NCBI GenBank assembly: GCA_902774035.1 | Contig: CACYHA010000009.1 | Span: 1-64,000 of the forward strand | Source of the DNA: Oscillospiraceae bacterium | Lineage (GTDB): Bacteria; Bacillota; Clostridia; Oscillospirales; Acutalibacteraceae | Reading direction: 5' to 3' | Length of the DNA: 64,000 nt | Notes under the pieces: generated by a model | Told to the model about the DNA's origin: nothing | What the model saw: only the letters and a program-made list of their open reading frames with translations | Database searches by the model: none | Made by a program: the position numbers and the translations under genes | Shown here: positions 1 to 9,160 of the stretch, piece by piece | Numbering within the stretch: position 1 is the stretch's first letter | Layout of the letters: the number at the start of each line of letters is the position of its first letter

Positions 1-80
1 ATTTATGCGCTCCTTTACCGCAGTGTTCGCCGCGCGATGACTCTTTATGGTGTCTTGCCGCTGCCGCGTCAAGATGATAT

Positions 81-169
81 CGCAACGAAGAAACGCTCCA
101 CAGGAGCCTTTCTTCTGCGACTTCCCCATTGAAATGGGGGGAAGGCTTAAGAAGTGGCGGCTGCGCCGC
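81..169. repeat. Cluster of three hairpins at window start
   Basis: Three consecutive inverted repeats are visible: 81-119 (CGCA, then GAAGAAA, then GCTCC, each with its mate), 121-144 (CTTCCCC paired with GGGGAAG) and 157-169 (GCGGC-TGC-GCCGC). No coding frame here resembles a known protein. The arrangement recalls the structured intergenic elements further along, but no enclosing outer stem is present. Function unknown. Confidence 0.5.
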
Positions 170-200
170 GTTTCTCACCGCGGCAAAAGCGAACGCACGA

Positions 201-229
201 AAAAAAGGCGGCCAATGGCCGCCTTTTTT
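201..229 (-). terminator. Rho-independent terminator of the efp operon
   Basis: A/T-flanked perfect hairpin (AAGGCGGCCA with its mate TGGCCGCCTT) lies directly after the stop of the gene ending at 240. It has T-runs on both strands, so it could work in both directions. Confidence 0.85.
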
Positions 230-239
230 GTTGATGATC

Positions 240-686
240 TTATTCCTCGTCTGCGTCCTCGTCGTCCGCTTCGTCCTCATCGTCGTCTTCCATCTCGATT
301 TCGAACTCCAGCGTTTCGCCGCAGCAGGGGCATTCCACCTGACCGTCGTCGTCGATGTCGTCGAGGTCGATGCAGATATCCTCGCCGCAGGCCGGGCAGG
401 TCACTTCGATGCAGTCGTCGTCATCGCAGCAGTCGCAATCGTCGTCGCAGCAGCACTCGTCGTCAAGATCGTATACGAAATCTTCCACATCGCCGAGATC
501 CTCGTCGACCTCTTCAATGTATTCGTTCAGCGTATCCACATCGTCTTCGATGCCGTTGATGGCGTCCGCGATCTCCTCAAGCGTGTCGAGCACGGCGGCA
601 AAGAGCTTGCCTTCCTTTTTGTCGGTGTCGATGTCAAGGCCTTCCATGAGACCCTTCAGATAAGCAACTTTTTCACTGACAGACAT
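240..686 (-). CDS. Acidic zinc-ribbon protein, CD1247 N-terminal-domain type
   Basis: 148 aa. Residues 1-70 form a predicted coiled or helical segment starting MSVSEKVAYLKGL, the signature of the clostridial CD1247 N-terminal family. The middle is a run of Asp and Cys residues, then a two-CxxC zinc ribbon (CPACGE and CPCCGE), then a very acidic tail. The function of the family is not established; metal binding is inferred from the cysteines. The gene starts 21 bp after the efp stop on the same strand, so the two are probably co-transcribed. Confidence 0.8.
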   Translation of the reverse strand: MSVSEKVAYLKGLMEGLDIDTDKKEGKLFAAVLDTLEEIADAINGIEDDVDTLNEYIEEVDEDLGDVEDFVYDLDDECCCDDDCDCCDDDDCIEVTCPACGEDICIDLDDIDDDGQVECPCCGETLEFEIEMEDDDEDEADDEDADEE

Positions 687-707
687 GGTGTTCCTTCCTT
701 TCTGCGC

Positions 708-1265
708 TTATGCGCGGCCGAGATATTCGCCGGTTCTGGTGTCGACCTGGATCATTTCGCCCTCATCGATGAACAAAGGCACCTTGATCTCCGCGCCGGT
801 CTCCAGCGTGGCGGGTTTGGTGGTGTTTGTGGCGGTGTCGCCCTTAAAGCCGGGGTCGGTCTTGGTGACCTGAAGCTCGACGAAGTTGGGCGGCTCCACG
901 CCGAAAACCTTGCCCTTGTAGGACAAAATCTTGCAGGTCATGTTCTCCTTCACGAACTTGAAGCTGTCGGGCAGATCTCCCTGGTTGATGGGGATCATTT
1001 CGTAGGTTTCGTTGTCCATGAAATAGTACAGATCGCCGTCACTGTAGGAAAAGTCCATATCCTTACGCTCGATGTAAGCGGTCGGGAACTTCGCCGTGGG
1101 GTTGTAGCTCTTTTCCACAACAGCGCCGGTGATGACGTTCTTGGTCTTGGTTCTCACAAACGCTGCGCCTTTGCCGGGCTTGACATGCTGGAATTCCACA
1201 ACCTGCAGCACGTTGCCGTCTTCTTCAAAGGTGACGCCGTTTCTGAAATCGCCTGCTGAAATCAT
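708..1265 (-). CDS. efp: Elongation factor P
   Basis: 185 aa, the normal length. EF-P binds between the ribosomal P and E sites and relieves stalling at polyproline stretches. The sequence shows the three-domain EF-P layout: an N-terminal KOW-like domain with the modification-loop motif KPGKGAAF around residues 30-37, the central OB domain, and a C-terminal OB domain ending [11 protein letters not shown]. The loop lysine is present; no modification enzyme gene is seen in the window. First gene of a two-gene operon with the zinc-ribbon gene at 240-686. Confidence 0.97.
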   Translation of the reverse strand: MISAGDFRNGVTFEEDGNVLQVVEFQHVKPGKGAAFVRTKTKNVITGAVVEKSYNPTAKFPTAYIERKDMDFSYSDGDLYYFMDNETYEMIPINQGDLPDSFKFVKENMTCKILSYKGKVFGVEPPNFVELQVTKTDPGFKGDTATNTTKPATLETGAEIKVPLFIDEGEMIQVDTRTGEYLGRA

Positions 1266-1299
1266 AGTAGTATCCTCCGAGTTCTAAATTTACTTCTCT

Positions 1300-1328
1300 A
1301 ATTTACCACAAAACCGCCCTTTTTGCAA
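1300..1328 (-). promoter_or_regulatory. Promoter for efp
   Basis: On the minus strand TTGCAA at 1323-1328, a 17-bp spacer, then TAAATT at 1300-1305, about 35 bp upstream of the efp start. Confidence 0.65.
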
Positions 1329-1481
1329 GTCTTTTTTTCAACTTCCGTGGCGAAAAGCGAAAGAAATCTTTGTGCAAAACGGCAAATCCTGACGTTTTCC
1401 TTAAAAAAATGCAGAACTTCTTCTCTTTTTGCGCGGTTTGTGTTATCATAGACCCAACAAAGAGAAAAGGACGGATAAATA

Positions 1482-2333
1482 ATGAAACGAAGCCTTCCCC
1501 TGCTCGCCCTTGCCCTTGCGCTGGTGCTGCTGCTTTGCGCCTGCGGAAGGCCCTCCGCTCTCACGGAAGCCGACCCCACCGAAGCGCCGACGGAAACCGC
1601 GACCGAGGCCGATCCCGTGGTGCGCGTGATGTTCCCCGAGGGCTACACCGCCATTCAAATCGCCGAAAAGCTCGAAGAAAGCGGCGTCTGCCCCGCCGCA
1701 GATTTCATGGAAGCGGTCAAAAACTACAGCGCAGTGCAGAACAGCTACAGCTTCCTTTCCGGCGTGGACTTTTCAAAGCGCGCCTATGCGCTGGAGGGCT
1801 ACGTCTTTCCCGACACCTATGATTTTTATCGCGGAGAGAGCGCCAAAAACGCCCTGAGCCGCTTTCTCAAAAACATGAACGCCAAAGCGACCGAAGAACG
1901 CATCGCCCGCGCAAAGGAACTGGGCTACAGCTTTGACCAAATCATCACCCTGGCCTCCGTCATTCAGGAGGAATGCGGCGACCCGAAGGAGATGGCCAAC
2001 GTGTCGTCCGTGCTTCACAACCGGCTGACCAGCCCGGACTACGGTATGCTGCAGTGCGACGTGACGATCAACTATGTCAACGACTGCATCACGGATTCGC
2101 CGTATCTTTCCGGCGACACGTCGCATTTTGCGGCGCTGTATAACACCTACAAGGTGCGCGGCCTGCCCGAGGGCGCGATCTGCTGCCCCGGAACGGACGC
2201 CATCGACGCCGCGTTGTATCCGGCACAATCGAACAACTTCTTCTTTGTCACCGACGCGGACATGAACTATTACTACGCCGCGACCTATGCAGAGCATTTG
2301 GATAACTGCAGGAAGTGCGGGATCGATGTATAA
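1482..2333 (+). CDS. mltG: MltG-type endolytic murein transglycosylase, lipoprotein form
   Basis: 283 aa, shorter than typical MltG of 340-380 aa. Family members cleave nascent glycan strands at the membrane to set strand length. The N-terminus is a lipoprotein signal (hydrophobic run then LLLCACG) in place of the usual transmembrane anchor. A short Thr/Glu/Pro linker follows (residues 29-45), then a LysM-like subdomain (MFPEGYTAIQIAEKL) and the YceG catalytic domain with the signature ASVIQEE...VLHNRL, where the Glu is the expected catalytic acid. It is convergent with ychF and separated from it by a terminator. The truncation relative to the family lies in the N-terminal anchor region, not in the catalytic core. 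Confidence 0.9.
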   Translation: MKRSLPLLALALALVLLLCACGRPSALTEADPTEAPTETATEADPVVRVMFPEGYTAIQIAEKLEESGVCPAADFMEAVKNYSAVQNSYSFLSGVDFSKRAYALEGYVFPDTYDFYRGESAKNALSRFLKNMNAKATEERIARAKELGYSFDQIITLASVIQEECGDPKEMANVSSVLHNRLTSPDYGMLQCDVTINYVNDCITDSPYLSGDTSHFAALYNTYKVRGLPEGAICCPGTDAIDAALYPAQSNNFFFVTDADMNYYYAATYAEHLDNCRKCGIDV

Positions 2334-2365
2334 GTCGGTCGTCGTTAGTCAATAAAAATGGAAAA

Positions 2366-2394
2366 CCCCGCTGCGGATCAAAACTGCAGCGGGG
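2366..2394 (-). terminator. Terminator between convergent mltG and ychF
   Basis: 9-bp perfect stem CCCCGCTGC/GCAGCGGGG with an 11-nt loop. The T-run is better on the minus strand (GGGGTTTTCC), so it mainly serves ychF. Confidence 0.75.
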
Positions 2395-2422
2395 TAATAT
2401 TTGCTAAAGACTAACGACTGTT

Positions 2423-3517
2423 TTACACATTAAACAGGAAATGCACAATGTCGCCATCCTTCATCACATACTCCTTGCCCTCGGAGCGCACCAGCCCCTT
2501 TTCGCGGGCGGCGGCGAGGGAGCCGCAGGACATGAGATGATCGAAGGTGACGACCTCGGCACGGATGAAGCCGCGCTCAAAGTCGGAATGGATCTTGCCG
2601 GCGGCCTGCGGCGCTTTCGTGCCGTTTTTGATCGTCCAGGCGCGGACCTCCGGCTGGCCGGCGGTGAGGTAGGAGATCAGGCCCAGCAGATGGTAGGAGC
2701 GCTGGATCAAAAGATCCAGACCGCCCTGCTCGATGCCGAGGTCGGCCAAAAACATCTCGCGGTCCTCCTTGGAAAGCGAGGAGATCTCCGCTTCCAGCTC
2801 GGCGCAGATCGGCAGCACCTCGCTGCCCTCGGCCTTCGCGATCTCGCACACTGCGAGGTAGTTTTCGTTGGTATCAATGCCGTTGGTGAAGTCCTCTTCG
2901 CTCAGGTTGCAGGCGTAGATCACGGGCTTTGCCGTGAGCAGACACGCCTCGTCGAGGATCGCCTGCTCGTTCTCGTCGCAGTCGAGGGTGCGGGCGGGCT
3001 GCTCGTTTTCCAGCGCCTCCTTCACCCGCTTGAGGAAGGTCAGCACCCCGGCGAGAGATTTGTCGCCCTGGAGCGCCTTGCTCGTGCGGTCGATCCGACG
3101 GTCGATCATTTCAAGATCCGAGAGGATCAGCTCGAGGTTGATCGTTTCGATGTCGCGTTTGGCGTTGACGCTGCCGTCCACATGGATGATGTCGTCGTTT
3201 TCAAAACAGCGCACAACATGCACGATGGCGTCCACCTCGCGGATGTGCGAAAGGAACTTGTTGCCCAGACCTTCGCCCTTGGAGGCGCCCTTGACCAGAC
3301 CGGCGATGTCCACGAATTCCACCGTTGCCGGGGTGATCTTTACGGGATGATACATCTCGGCCAGGGCGTCGATGCGCTTATCGGGCACGGCGACCACGCC
3401 GACGTTCGGCTCGATCGTGCAAAAGGCGTAGTTCGCGGACTGGGCGCCCGCGTTGGTGATGGCGTTGAACAGGGTGCTTTTGCCGACATTCGGCAGACCC
3501 ACGATTCCGAGTTTCAT
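2423..3517 (-). CDS. ychF: YchF/OLA1-family ribosome-associated ATPase
   Basis: 364 aa. An Obg-superfamily P-loop protein that prefers ATP. Walker A is GLPNVGKST at residues 7-15, switch region [17 protein letters not shown], and the usual NKxD base-recognition motif is replaced by NLSE, as expected for YchF. The C-terminal TGS domain ends [14 protein letters not shown]. Start chosen at the ATG at 3517, preceded by AAAGGA; the frame stays open upstream but without homology. It lies 26 bp downstream of metY on the same strand, probably in one transcript. Confidence 0.96.
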   Translation of the reverse strand: MKLGIVGLPNVGKSTLFNAITNAGAQSANYAFCTIEPNVGVVAVPDKRIDALAEMYHPVKITPATVEFVDIAGLVKGASKGEGLGNKFLSHIREVDAIVHVVRCFENDDIIHVDGSVNAKRDIETINLELILSDLEMIDRRIDRTSKALQGDKSLAGVLTFLKRVKEALENEQPARTLDCDENEQAILDEACLLTAKPVIYACNLSEEDFTNGIDTNENYLAVCEIAKAEGSEVLPICAELEAEISSLSKEDREMFLADLGIEQGGLDLLIQRSYHLLGLISYLTAGQPEVRAWTIKNGTKAPQAAGKIHSDFERGFIRAEVVTFDHLMSCGSLAAAREKGLVRSEGKEYVMKDGDIVHFLFNV

Positions 3518-3543
3518 AGGGACCGTCCTTTCTTTTGCGCCGT

Positions 3544-4827
3544 TTACGCGGTTGCGGCCGTGAGCGCCTGCGCAAGATCGTCGAGGATGTCTTCGAGGTC
3601 TTCGAGACCGACGGAAAGGCGGATCAGGTCGGGCTTCACGCCGCATTCCTCAAGCTGTTCGTCGGTGAGCTGGCGGTGGGTGGTGGAGGCCGGGTGCAGC
3701 ACACAGGTGCGGCAGTCCGCCACATGGGTCACGATGTTGCAAAGACGCAGGGCGTCCATGAATTTCGTCGCCGCCGCACGGCCGCCCCTGACGCCGAAGG
3801 AGATGACGCCGGAAGTGCCGTTCGGCATATACTTTTGGGCTTTCGCGTATTCCGGATCACCGGGAAGGCCGGGATAGGACACCCAGGAGACCTTGTCGCT
3901 GCCTTGCAGATATTCGGCCACAGCCTGCGCGTTTTCGCAGTGCTTTTTCATGCGCAGGGGCAGAGTCTCCAAGCCGAGGTTCAGCAGGAAAGCGTTGTGC
4001 GGCGAGGGAATGGAGCCAAGGTCGCGCATAAGCTGGGCCACGCACTTGGTGATGAAGGCCGCCTTGCCGAACTGTTCCACATAGGTGACGCCGTGGTAGG
4101 ATTCGTCCGGCGTGGTGAGGCCGGGGAACTTGTCGTTCTGCGTCCAGTCGAAGTTGCCGGAATCCACGATCACGCCGCCGACCTGGGTGGCATGGCCGTC
4201 CATGTATTTCGTGGTGGAGTGGGTCACGATGTCCGCGCCGAACGAAAACGGGCGGCAATTGACCGGCGTGGGGAAGGTGTTGTCCACAATCAGGGGCACG
4301 CCGTGGCGGTGCGCGGCGGCGGCAAAGCGTTCAATGTCGAACACATTCAGCGAGGGATTCGAGAGCGTTTCGCCGAAGACGGCCTTGGTCTTTTCCGTGA
4401 ACGCGCCTTCCAGCGTCGCGTCGTCGCAGTCGGGCGTGACAAAGGTGAAGTCGATCCCGAAACGGCGCAGCGTCACATTGAAGAGGTTGAACGTGCCGCC
4501 GTAAATGGCCGTGGAAGCGACCACATGGTCGCCGGCGGAGCAGAGGTTCAAAATCGCGAACAGGTTTGCCGCCTGACCGGAAGAGGTCAGGACGCCCGCC
4601 ACGCCGCCTTCCATCGCGGCGATCTTTGCGGCAACAGCGTCGTTCGTCGGGTTGGCGAGGCGGGTGTAGAAATAGCCGTCTGCAGCAAGGTCGAACAACG
4701 CGCCCATGGCGTCGCTGCTCTCGTATTTATAGGTCGTGCTCTGAATGATCGGCAGCGCGATCGGCTCGCCGTTCTTCGGCGTATAGCCCGCACGCACGCT
4801 TTTGGTTGCAAGTCCGTAGTCCTTCAT
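3544..4827 (-). CDS. metY: O-acetylhomoserine sulfhydrylase (aminocarboxypropyltransferase)
   Basis: 427 aa, PLP enzyme of the Cys/Met metabolism family. It makes homocysteine from O-acetylhomoserine and sulfide, or performs related transsulfuration. Family marks include the start MKDYGLATKSVRAGY, the tyrosine-bearing RLANPT around residue 56-61, TSSGQAA near 81-87, and the PLP lysine in STTKYMDGH (Lys207). Length and the SGQAA region favour the OAH sulfhydrylase branch over cystathionine gamma-synthase. No SAM riboswitch is visible in the short leader. Confidence 0.92.
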   Translation of the reverse strand: MKDYGLATKSVRAGYTPKNGEPIALPIIQSTTYKYESSDAMGALFDLAADGYFYTRLANPTNDAVAAKIAAMEGGVAGVLTSSGQAANLFAILNLCSAGDHVVASTAIYGGTFNLFNVTLRRFGIDFTFVTPDCDDATLEGAFTEKTKAVFGETLSNPSLNVFDIERFAAAAHRHGVPLIVDNTFPTPVNCRPFSFGADIVTHSTTKYMDGHATQVGGVIVDSGNFDWTQNDKFPGLTTPDESYHGVTYVEQFGKAAFITKCVAQLMRDLGSIPSPHNAFLLNLGLETLPLRMKKHCENAQAVAEYLQGSDKVSWVSYPGLPGDPEYAKAQKYMPNGTSGVISFGVRGGRAAATKFMDALRLCNIVTHVADCRTCVLHPASTTHRQLTDEQLEECGVKPDLIRLSVGLEDLEDILDDLAQALTAATA

Positions 4828-4866
4828 AAGGATCCCTCGTTTCGTAAAAATTCAATGGTTTCGATT

Positions 4867-4895
4867 ATTATACCACGCATTGTGCAAAATGTCCA
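4867..4895 (-). promoter_or_regulatory. Promoter for metY-ychF
   Basis: Minus strand TGGACA at 4890-4895, 17-bp spacer, TATAAT at 4867-4872, about 40 bp upstream of the metY start. Confidence 0.65.
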
Positions 4896-4952
4896 CAACT
4901 TTTTCATTTGGAATGCGGAATGCAGTTTCATTCGGAATGCGGAATCAAAAAA

Positions 4953-4978
4953 CCGCCGCAGCATTTCTGCCGCGGCGG
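4953..4978 (-). terminator. Terminator after the 4985 membrane protein
   Basis: Stem CCGCCGCAG paired with CTGCcgCGGCGG, loop CATTT, followed on the minus strand by TTTTTT. The hairpin is identical to the one at 5745-5770. Confidence 0.85.
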
Positions 4979-4984
4979 AATACG

Positions 4985-5698
4985 CTATTCATCTTCTGCA
5001 CTGCTGCCCACAATCCAAGCCAAAGCAACAGCAACCAATTCAGCACCGGTTAGTATAATCACCCTCCCCATAGCTTCACCGGTCGATGCATATGCACCGG
5101 TTGCTGCCAGCAGCAAGCCCGCAATATATCCAGTTGTAATCACTGCCAACAGCCCATCAATGATAAACATCAACACCTTTTTAACCACAAAGACTCCCGT
5201 GCTTCCTAAAACACTATTAAACATGAGTTTAAGGCCAACCAGCATTACAAGGATCACACCAAAATCTATCAGTATTTCCGTAGTTACATTTCCACTCAGT
5301 CCTGTAAGGCTGGTAATAATCGTTGCAATAACGATTCCAAGAAAAGTTGCAAAAATCGGCAAGCCCCAAGCTCGGATTTTTTTTGAAATCCGCTCACATA
5401 CAAAAACACAAATCGCAGAAATCAAAGTTTCGGGAAATGCTTTTAGAATCACAAGAGACGCTGACGACGCAACATCCGAAGCCGATAATCCTCCATTAAT
5501 CTGATACAGAACATCGACCCACACACCGCACAAAGGAATCTCTCCGATTAAGGAATTAAGCATTCCACTCATATTTCCAGCTCCGCCGGAGCCGGAAATC
5601 AGTCGAATTATTACTGCAATAGTCGGCAGGAAAATTACGATAAGGATAATTTGCGCCACATTGCTTCGAACATTTAAAAAACCGCGAAACAACTTCAT
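4985..5698 (-). CDS. Hypothetical polytopic membrane protein
   Basis: 237 aa, not recognised. It has about six hydrophobic segments: residues 15-35, 80-100, 110-135, 140-165, 175-200 and 205-232. A charged N-terminus is followed by a Gly-rich loop (SGSGGAGNMSG). There are no conserved catalytic motifs. Its DNA is visibly poorer in GC than its neighbours, and it is isolated between two copies of the same terminator hairpin. RBS AAAGGA precedes the ATG. The different base composition suggests later acquisition; the role is unknown. Confidence 0.7.
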   Translation of the reverse strand: MKLFRGFLNVRSNVAQIILIVIFLPTIAVIIRLISGSGGAGNMSGMLNSLIGEIPLCGVWVDVLYQINGGLSASDVASSASLVILKAFPETLISAICVFVCERISKKIRAWGLPIFATFLGIVIATIITSLTGLSGNVTTEILIDFGVILVMLVGLKLMFNSVLGSTGVFVVKKVLMFIIDGLLAVITTGYIAGLLLAATGAYASTGEAMGRVIILTGAELVAVALAWIVGSSAEDE

Positions 5699-5744
5699 TT
5701 TATAAGCATTCCTTTATATTTTAAGTCTCGCCCTTGCGAAAACC

Positions 5745-5770
5745 CCGCCGCAGCATTTCTGCCGCGGCGG
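5745..5770 (-). terminator. Terminator after the 5802 secreted-protein gene
   Basis: Same 26-nt hairpin as 4953-4978 (CCGCCGCAG / CTGCcgCGGCGG), followed by GGGG-TTTT on the minus strand. Confidence 0.8.
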
Positions 5771-5779
5771 AGGTTCATT

Positions 5780-5807
5780 CTAACTGCTAACTGCTAACAG
5801 CTCACTT
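5780..5807. repeat. Heptamer tract over a gene 3' end
   Basis: Period-7 units CTAACTG, CTAACTG, CTAACAG, CTCACTT. The stop codon of the gene ending at 5802 lies in the last unit. Read on either strand, the units place TAG or TAA in all three frames. Confidence 0.8.
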
Positions 5808-7421
5808 TCCGGCCTTGACCCAGCGGGTGAACATGTTGACAAGTTCGACCAGCCAGGCAAACAGCTTCGCGAGCCAATCGCCGATGCCGAACTTTTTGCC
5901 TTCGTCGCCGTTATCGGGCGTGTCGGGGGTGACAGGGGTGTCCGGTGTATCCGGGGTATCCGGGGTATCAGGAGTGTCCGGTGTATCCGGCGTGTCGGGC
6001 TCCAGCGCGGGGATCGCAAAGGTCTTGGTGCTCGTGAGGGTCTCGCCGTTGTATTCGGCGGTTGCGGTTGCAAGCTTTTCGCCTTGTGCGCCGACCTGCG
6101 GCTCCACGGTCACTTCGCTCGTCACGGTCGCGTCAAGCACAACAAGGCCTTCGCCCTTGCAGGGAGCAATCGTCACAGTCGCGGTGTTCTCATCGGCCCA
6201 GGCCCAGTTCAGGGTGCTGATGCAGGCCCAAATCATGTCTGCGGTGACAGGCTGATCATAAGAAGTCTTTTCAGTGAGCGGCCAATAACCTGTGCGCTGA
6301 TAGGATCCGCTGTAATCCGTATAGGTCTTCGTCATCTGAATCTGGAACAGGCTGGCTTCGTCGGGATTGACAAAAATGGTTGCCCCGTTAAAATAGTTCG
6401 CATAGGCGGCAGCAGTTGCAGCCTGCTCATTGGCGATCATTTCGGCAATCTGCGCGTCCGCATAAGCCTGAACCTCAGCTTCGTTTGCAAACGTGAGCGT
6501 TTCTCCGTCCGGCGTTTCAAATGTGATGGGGTATTCCTTCGGGGTTGGCGGGAAAGAACTGCGATCCATCGAGATATTCTCGACCATCCGGTCGCGCATC
6601 ATATCATAATACTCCGGATCTTCTTCAGTCGCTTCAACGGCAGGCGTGGTGCCGTTCAGGAAATAGCCACCGTCAACGGCTGCGGCAGCGTTCACCGCCA
6701 CCGGCTGCCACTCGATACCGTATTCGGAGAAGGACTCCTCGATCTCTTCGGGAATATAGTATAACGCCTGACCCTCGGCGTCCACCGCTTTCAGCCACGA
6801 ATAGCTGGAAGAAAAGTTTGCATCATAAGACCACGTTGCAGTCTTGTAATTATCAAACGCTGTGACGGATTCCGTTTCAAGTGTTGCAACGACATCCGGA
6901 TATTCGTTGCAAAGATAGTTGTAGCCAAATTCGCACAGTGCGCTGTACCCAATCGTGTAGGGATCATTACGACCGATTCCAAGTTCCGGATAAGCAGCAA
7001 TCACCTTGCCATACAAAATATCCATTGCATCCTGCACATTGTAAAATCCGTTGAGTGCAAAACGAGGATCATTATCATAGGCTTCCTGCTTTGACGCAGA
7101 CCAAAGCTCAGGATAATCAATCGAAAGCTTCTCATAGCCGGCTATTTCGTAATTGTTAAAGTGAGAACTTCCCCAGTCTTCGCCGTTTAAACATTTTGGA
7201 GAAACAGCATCGCCAAGGTTTTGATATACATACCGCATTTGCTCGACTTCCAAATACGCCGCAAGGTCAATATATTTATCTCCCTTGCTCAACTCGTCAA
7301 AAGTAGTTTTGATCTGCACCCATTCGGGTTCGCCGCCGCGCGCGCTTGCCGCAACCGCGAACACGGAGATCAGCATCAGCACGGACAGCAAAACGGACAA
7401 AAAATTTCTTGCAGTTTTCAT
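5802..7421 (-). CDS. Secreted protein with Pro-Asp-Thr linker and C-terminal amphipathic helix
   Basis: 539 aa, family not recognised. A Sec signal peptide covers residues 1-27 (hydrophobic core LSVLLSVLMLISVFAV, then ASARG). The body (30-400) is rich in Tyr, Trp, Asp and Asn and has no visible catalytic motif. Residues 405-480 look like a beta-sandwich or Ig-like segment. Then comes a linker of repeated P-D-T triplets (about 484-513), then an acidic spacer and a terminal amphipathic helix (DWLAKLFAWLVELVNMF). There is no LPxTG motif, so the helix may hold the protein at the surface (inference). RBS AAAGGAG. The same overall plan and a near-identical signal peptide occur in the protein at 16489-17916. 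Confidence 0.8.
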   Translation of the reverse strand: MKTARNFLSVLLSVLMLISVFAVAASARGGEPEWVQIKTTFDELSKGDKYIDLAAYLEVEQMRYVYQNLGDAVSPKCLNGEDWGSSHFNNYEIAGYEKLSIDYPELWSASKQEAYDNDPRFALNGFYNVQDAMDILYGKVIAAYPELGIGRNDPYTIGYSALCEFGYNYLCNEYPDVVATLETESVTAFDNYKTATWSYDANFSSSYSWLKAVDAEGQALYYIPEEIEESFSEYGIEWQPVAVNAAAAVDGGYFLNGTTPAVEATEEDPEYYDMMRDRMVENISMDRSSFPPTPKEYPITFETPDGETLTFANEAEVQAYADAQIAEMIANEQAATAAAYANYFNGATIFVNPDEASLFQIQMTKTYTDYSGSYQRTGYWPLTEKTSYDQPVTADMIWACISTLNWAWADENTATVTIAPCKGEGLVVLDATVTSEVTVEPQVGAQGEKLATATAEYNGETLTSTKTFAIPALEPDTPDTPDTPDTPDTPDTPDTPVTPDTPDNGDEGKKFGIGDWLAKLFAWLVELVNMFTRWVKAGK

Positions 7422-7451
7422 AAAAATTAACTCCTTTGCATAATTTTTTAT

Positions 7452-7480
7452 ATTATATCATGTATGGCTCCGGAACGCAA
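7452..7480 (-). promoter_or_regulatory. Promoter for the 5802 secreted-protein gene
   Basis: Minus strand TTGCGT at 7475-7480, 17 bp, TATAAT at 7452-7457. Confidence 0.7.
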
Positions 7481-7546
7481 GCATTTTTTCTGCTTCCGTT
7501 CTTTAATATTTGTTTATCGTTTGTTCATTGTTTTTTCATTTTTCTA

Positions 7547-7575
7547 TTGCCTTTTCCGTTTGCCTTTGCTATAAT
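7547..7575 (+). promoter_or_regulatory. Promoter for the 7605 acyltransferase-like gene
   Basis: TTGCCT at 7547-7552, 17 bp, TATAAT at 7570-7575, about 15 bp before the ribosome site. Confidence 0.7.
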
Positions 7576-7604
7576 AAGAAAAAACGACGAAGGAGATGAC
7601 TGCC

Positions 7605-8963
7605 GTGACCACCCAAAACCGCAGCCGATACTTCCTGCCGAACGGCCTGCGCCGCTGCGCCCGCTACGATACAATCTTTTACGGCGCCTACGCCGGCCCT
7701 GGCGCCACCTTTGACATCCGTGTGCGCTTTGATCTCAAGCAAAACATCAACCTGCAAAAGCTGCAAAAGGCCGCCGACAAGGCCATGCGCGCCTACCCGG
7801 AATTCGCCGTGCGCCCCGTGCTGCACGAAGGCCGCGTCTGCTACGAGAAAAACGACGCGCCGGTGGTTCTTGCGCCCGACGACGGCAAATGCCGCTACTT
7901 CGGCACAGACGACACGAACGGCTACCTGTTCCTCTTCCTTTACGGCGAAAAGCACCTGACGTTTTCGCTCTTTCACAGCCAGACCGACGCCCACGGCATG
8001 ATCTGCTTCCTCGTCACCGTGATGTGGAACTATCTGGTCGAGATGTTCCCGCCCGCACGGCTGATCGGCACCAGGCTGTTCACAAAGCACGGCATCCGCG
8101 CCGACGACAGCCTCTTTTACACCATGGACGACACGGAGCGCTACGATCCGCTGACGAAATTCGCCCGTCCCGGCGAGATCGTTCAACCGGTCGATCCGGA
8201 GCGACTGTTCCGTTTCCCGCCGGAGGATGCGCCCAAGGATCATCCCACCTGCCGACTGGTCAATCTGGAGATCTCCAACGACGCCTTTCTCGCAAAGGCC
8301 AAGACGCTCGGCACGACCTTCGCCCCCCTGCTTTCCGCCCTGGCTGCCGAAGCGATCCGCGCGTGCTATGATGTGGGCGACCGGGACGTGGTCGTGATCA
8401 CAACGGCCGACGGACGCCGCGTCCTGCCCTCCAACACACTGGGGAACCTCGCCTACAACGTCCTGCTGCCGGTCTCGCCGGAGACCGCCGCACTTCCCCT
8501 GCAGGCGCAGTGCGAAATTCTCGCAAAGCACATGGCGATCCAGCGCACCGAAGAGCACGTGCGCGCCACCTTCCGGGACATTCTGCGCCAGTGCAGCGAA
8601 ATCGACGCCATGGGCGACATCGACAAAGTCAACGCCTTTTTGACCGGCCCCGATGGCCTTGCAAATTCCATGACGGGCGCCGGCACGGTCTTTCTGACCT
8701 ATCCCGGCCGCATCACCGACAACCCGATCTCCCGCCTGCTGTTGGAGGGCCTCAGCCCCGGGATGCTCGCCGCCGAGCGCGCCATCGACGTTTACGCCGA
8801 CCGCGGCAACCTCATCATCCAGTTTTCGCAAAAGAGCGACGACCCCGCCCTGATCGATGCCATGCGCCGCACGCTGGAAAAGCACGGCTTCGCCGTGAAC
8901 ACCCGCGACCTCGGCCGTATGACGCAGAATGTGTTTGATTTCAGCCGGATCAAGCGGATGTGA
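7605..8963 (+). CDS. Condensation-domain / alcohol-acetyltransferase-like protein
   Basis: 452 aa. The sequence matches the chloramphenicol-acetyltransferase-like fold of free-standing condensation proteins. The catalytic HxxxD motif is present as HSQTD (His124, Asp128), followed by AHGM. The start RYFLPNGLRRCARYDTIF and the pairing of an N-terminal acceptor half with a C-terminal half ending VFDFSRIKRM are typical of small clostridial stand-alone members. Substrates are unknown; an acyl-CoA or carrier-bound acyl donor is inferred. The GTG at 7605 is preferred because AAGGAG at 7590-7595 sits 9 bp upstream, whereas the ATG at 7596 would overlap the ribosome site. A distant relative lies at 10386-11759. 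Confidence 0.8.
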   Translation: MTTQNRSRYFLPNGLRRCARYDTIFYGAYAGPGATFDIRVRFDLKQNINLQKLQKAADKAMRAYPEFAVRPVLHEGRVCYEKNDAPVVLAPDDGKCRYFGTDDTNGYLFLFLYGEKHLTFSLFHSQTDAHGMICFLVTVMWNYLVEMFPPARLIGTRLFTKHGIRADDSLFYTMDDTERYDPLTKFARPGEIVQPVDPERLFRFPPEDAPKDHPTCRLVNLEISNDAFLAKAKTLGTTFAPLLSALAAEAIRACYDVGDRDVVVITTADGRRVLPSNTLGNLAYNVLLPVSPETAALPLQAQCEILAKHMAIQRTEEHVRATFRDILRQCSEIDAMGDIDKVNAFLTGPDGLANSMTGAGTVFLTYPGRITDNPISRLLLEGLSPGMLAAERAIDVYADRGNLIIQFSQKSDDPALIDAMRRTLEKHGFAVNTRDLGRMTQNVFDFSRIKRM

Positions 8964-9023
8964 GCGCTGTTAGCGGTTAGTAAAAATATTCAGGCGGCCA
9001 ATGGCCGTCCAAGATAAACAACG

Positions 9024-9049
9024 CCCGCCGGGAAAACCTCCCCGGCGGG
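9024..9049. terminator. Bidirectional terminator between 7605 gene and tRNA cluster
   Basis: Perfect 9-bp stem CCCGCCGGG/CCCGGCGGG with an 8-nt loop, between converging transcripts. Confidence 0.7.
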
Positions 9050-9082
9050 TTCATTTAACTGTCGAAAAACGGCAAAAAATGG

Positions 9083-9155
9083 AGCGGCTGACGGGGCTCG
9101 AACCCGCTACCTCCACCTTGGCAAGGTGGCGCTCTACCAGATGAGCTACAGCCGC
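9083..9155 (-). tRNA. tRNA-Gly (GCC)
   Basis: Cloverleaf readable on the minus strand: acceptor GCGGCTG/CAGCCGC, D-arm TAGCTC, anticodon loop TTGCCAA, and T-arm GGGTTCGAGCCCC. No CCA is encoded. Last gene of a four-tRNA transcript. Confidence 0.95.
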
Positions 9156-9160
9156 AAAAA

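Noticed and set aside
4828..4866. SAM riboswitch before metY
   Set aside because: The leader between promoter and start is under 45 nt, too short for an S-box, and no conserved core is seen.
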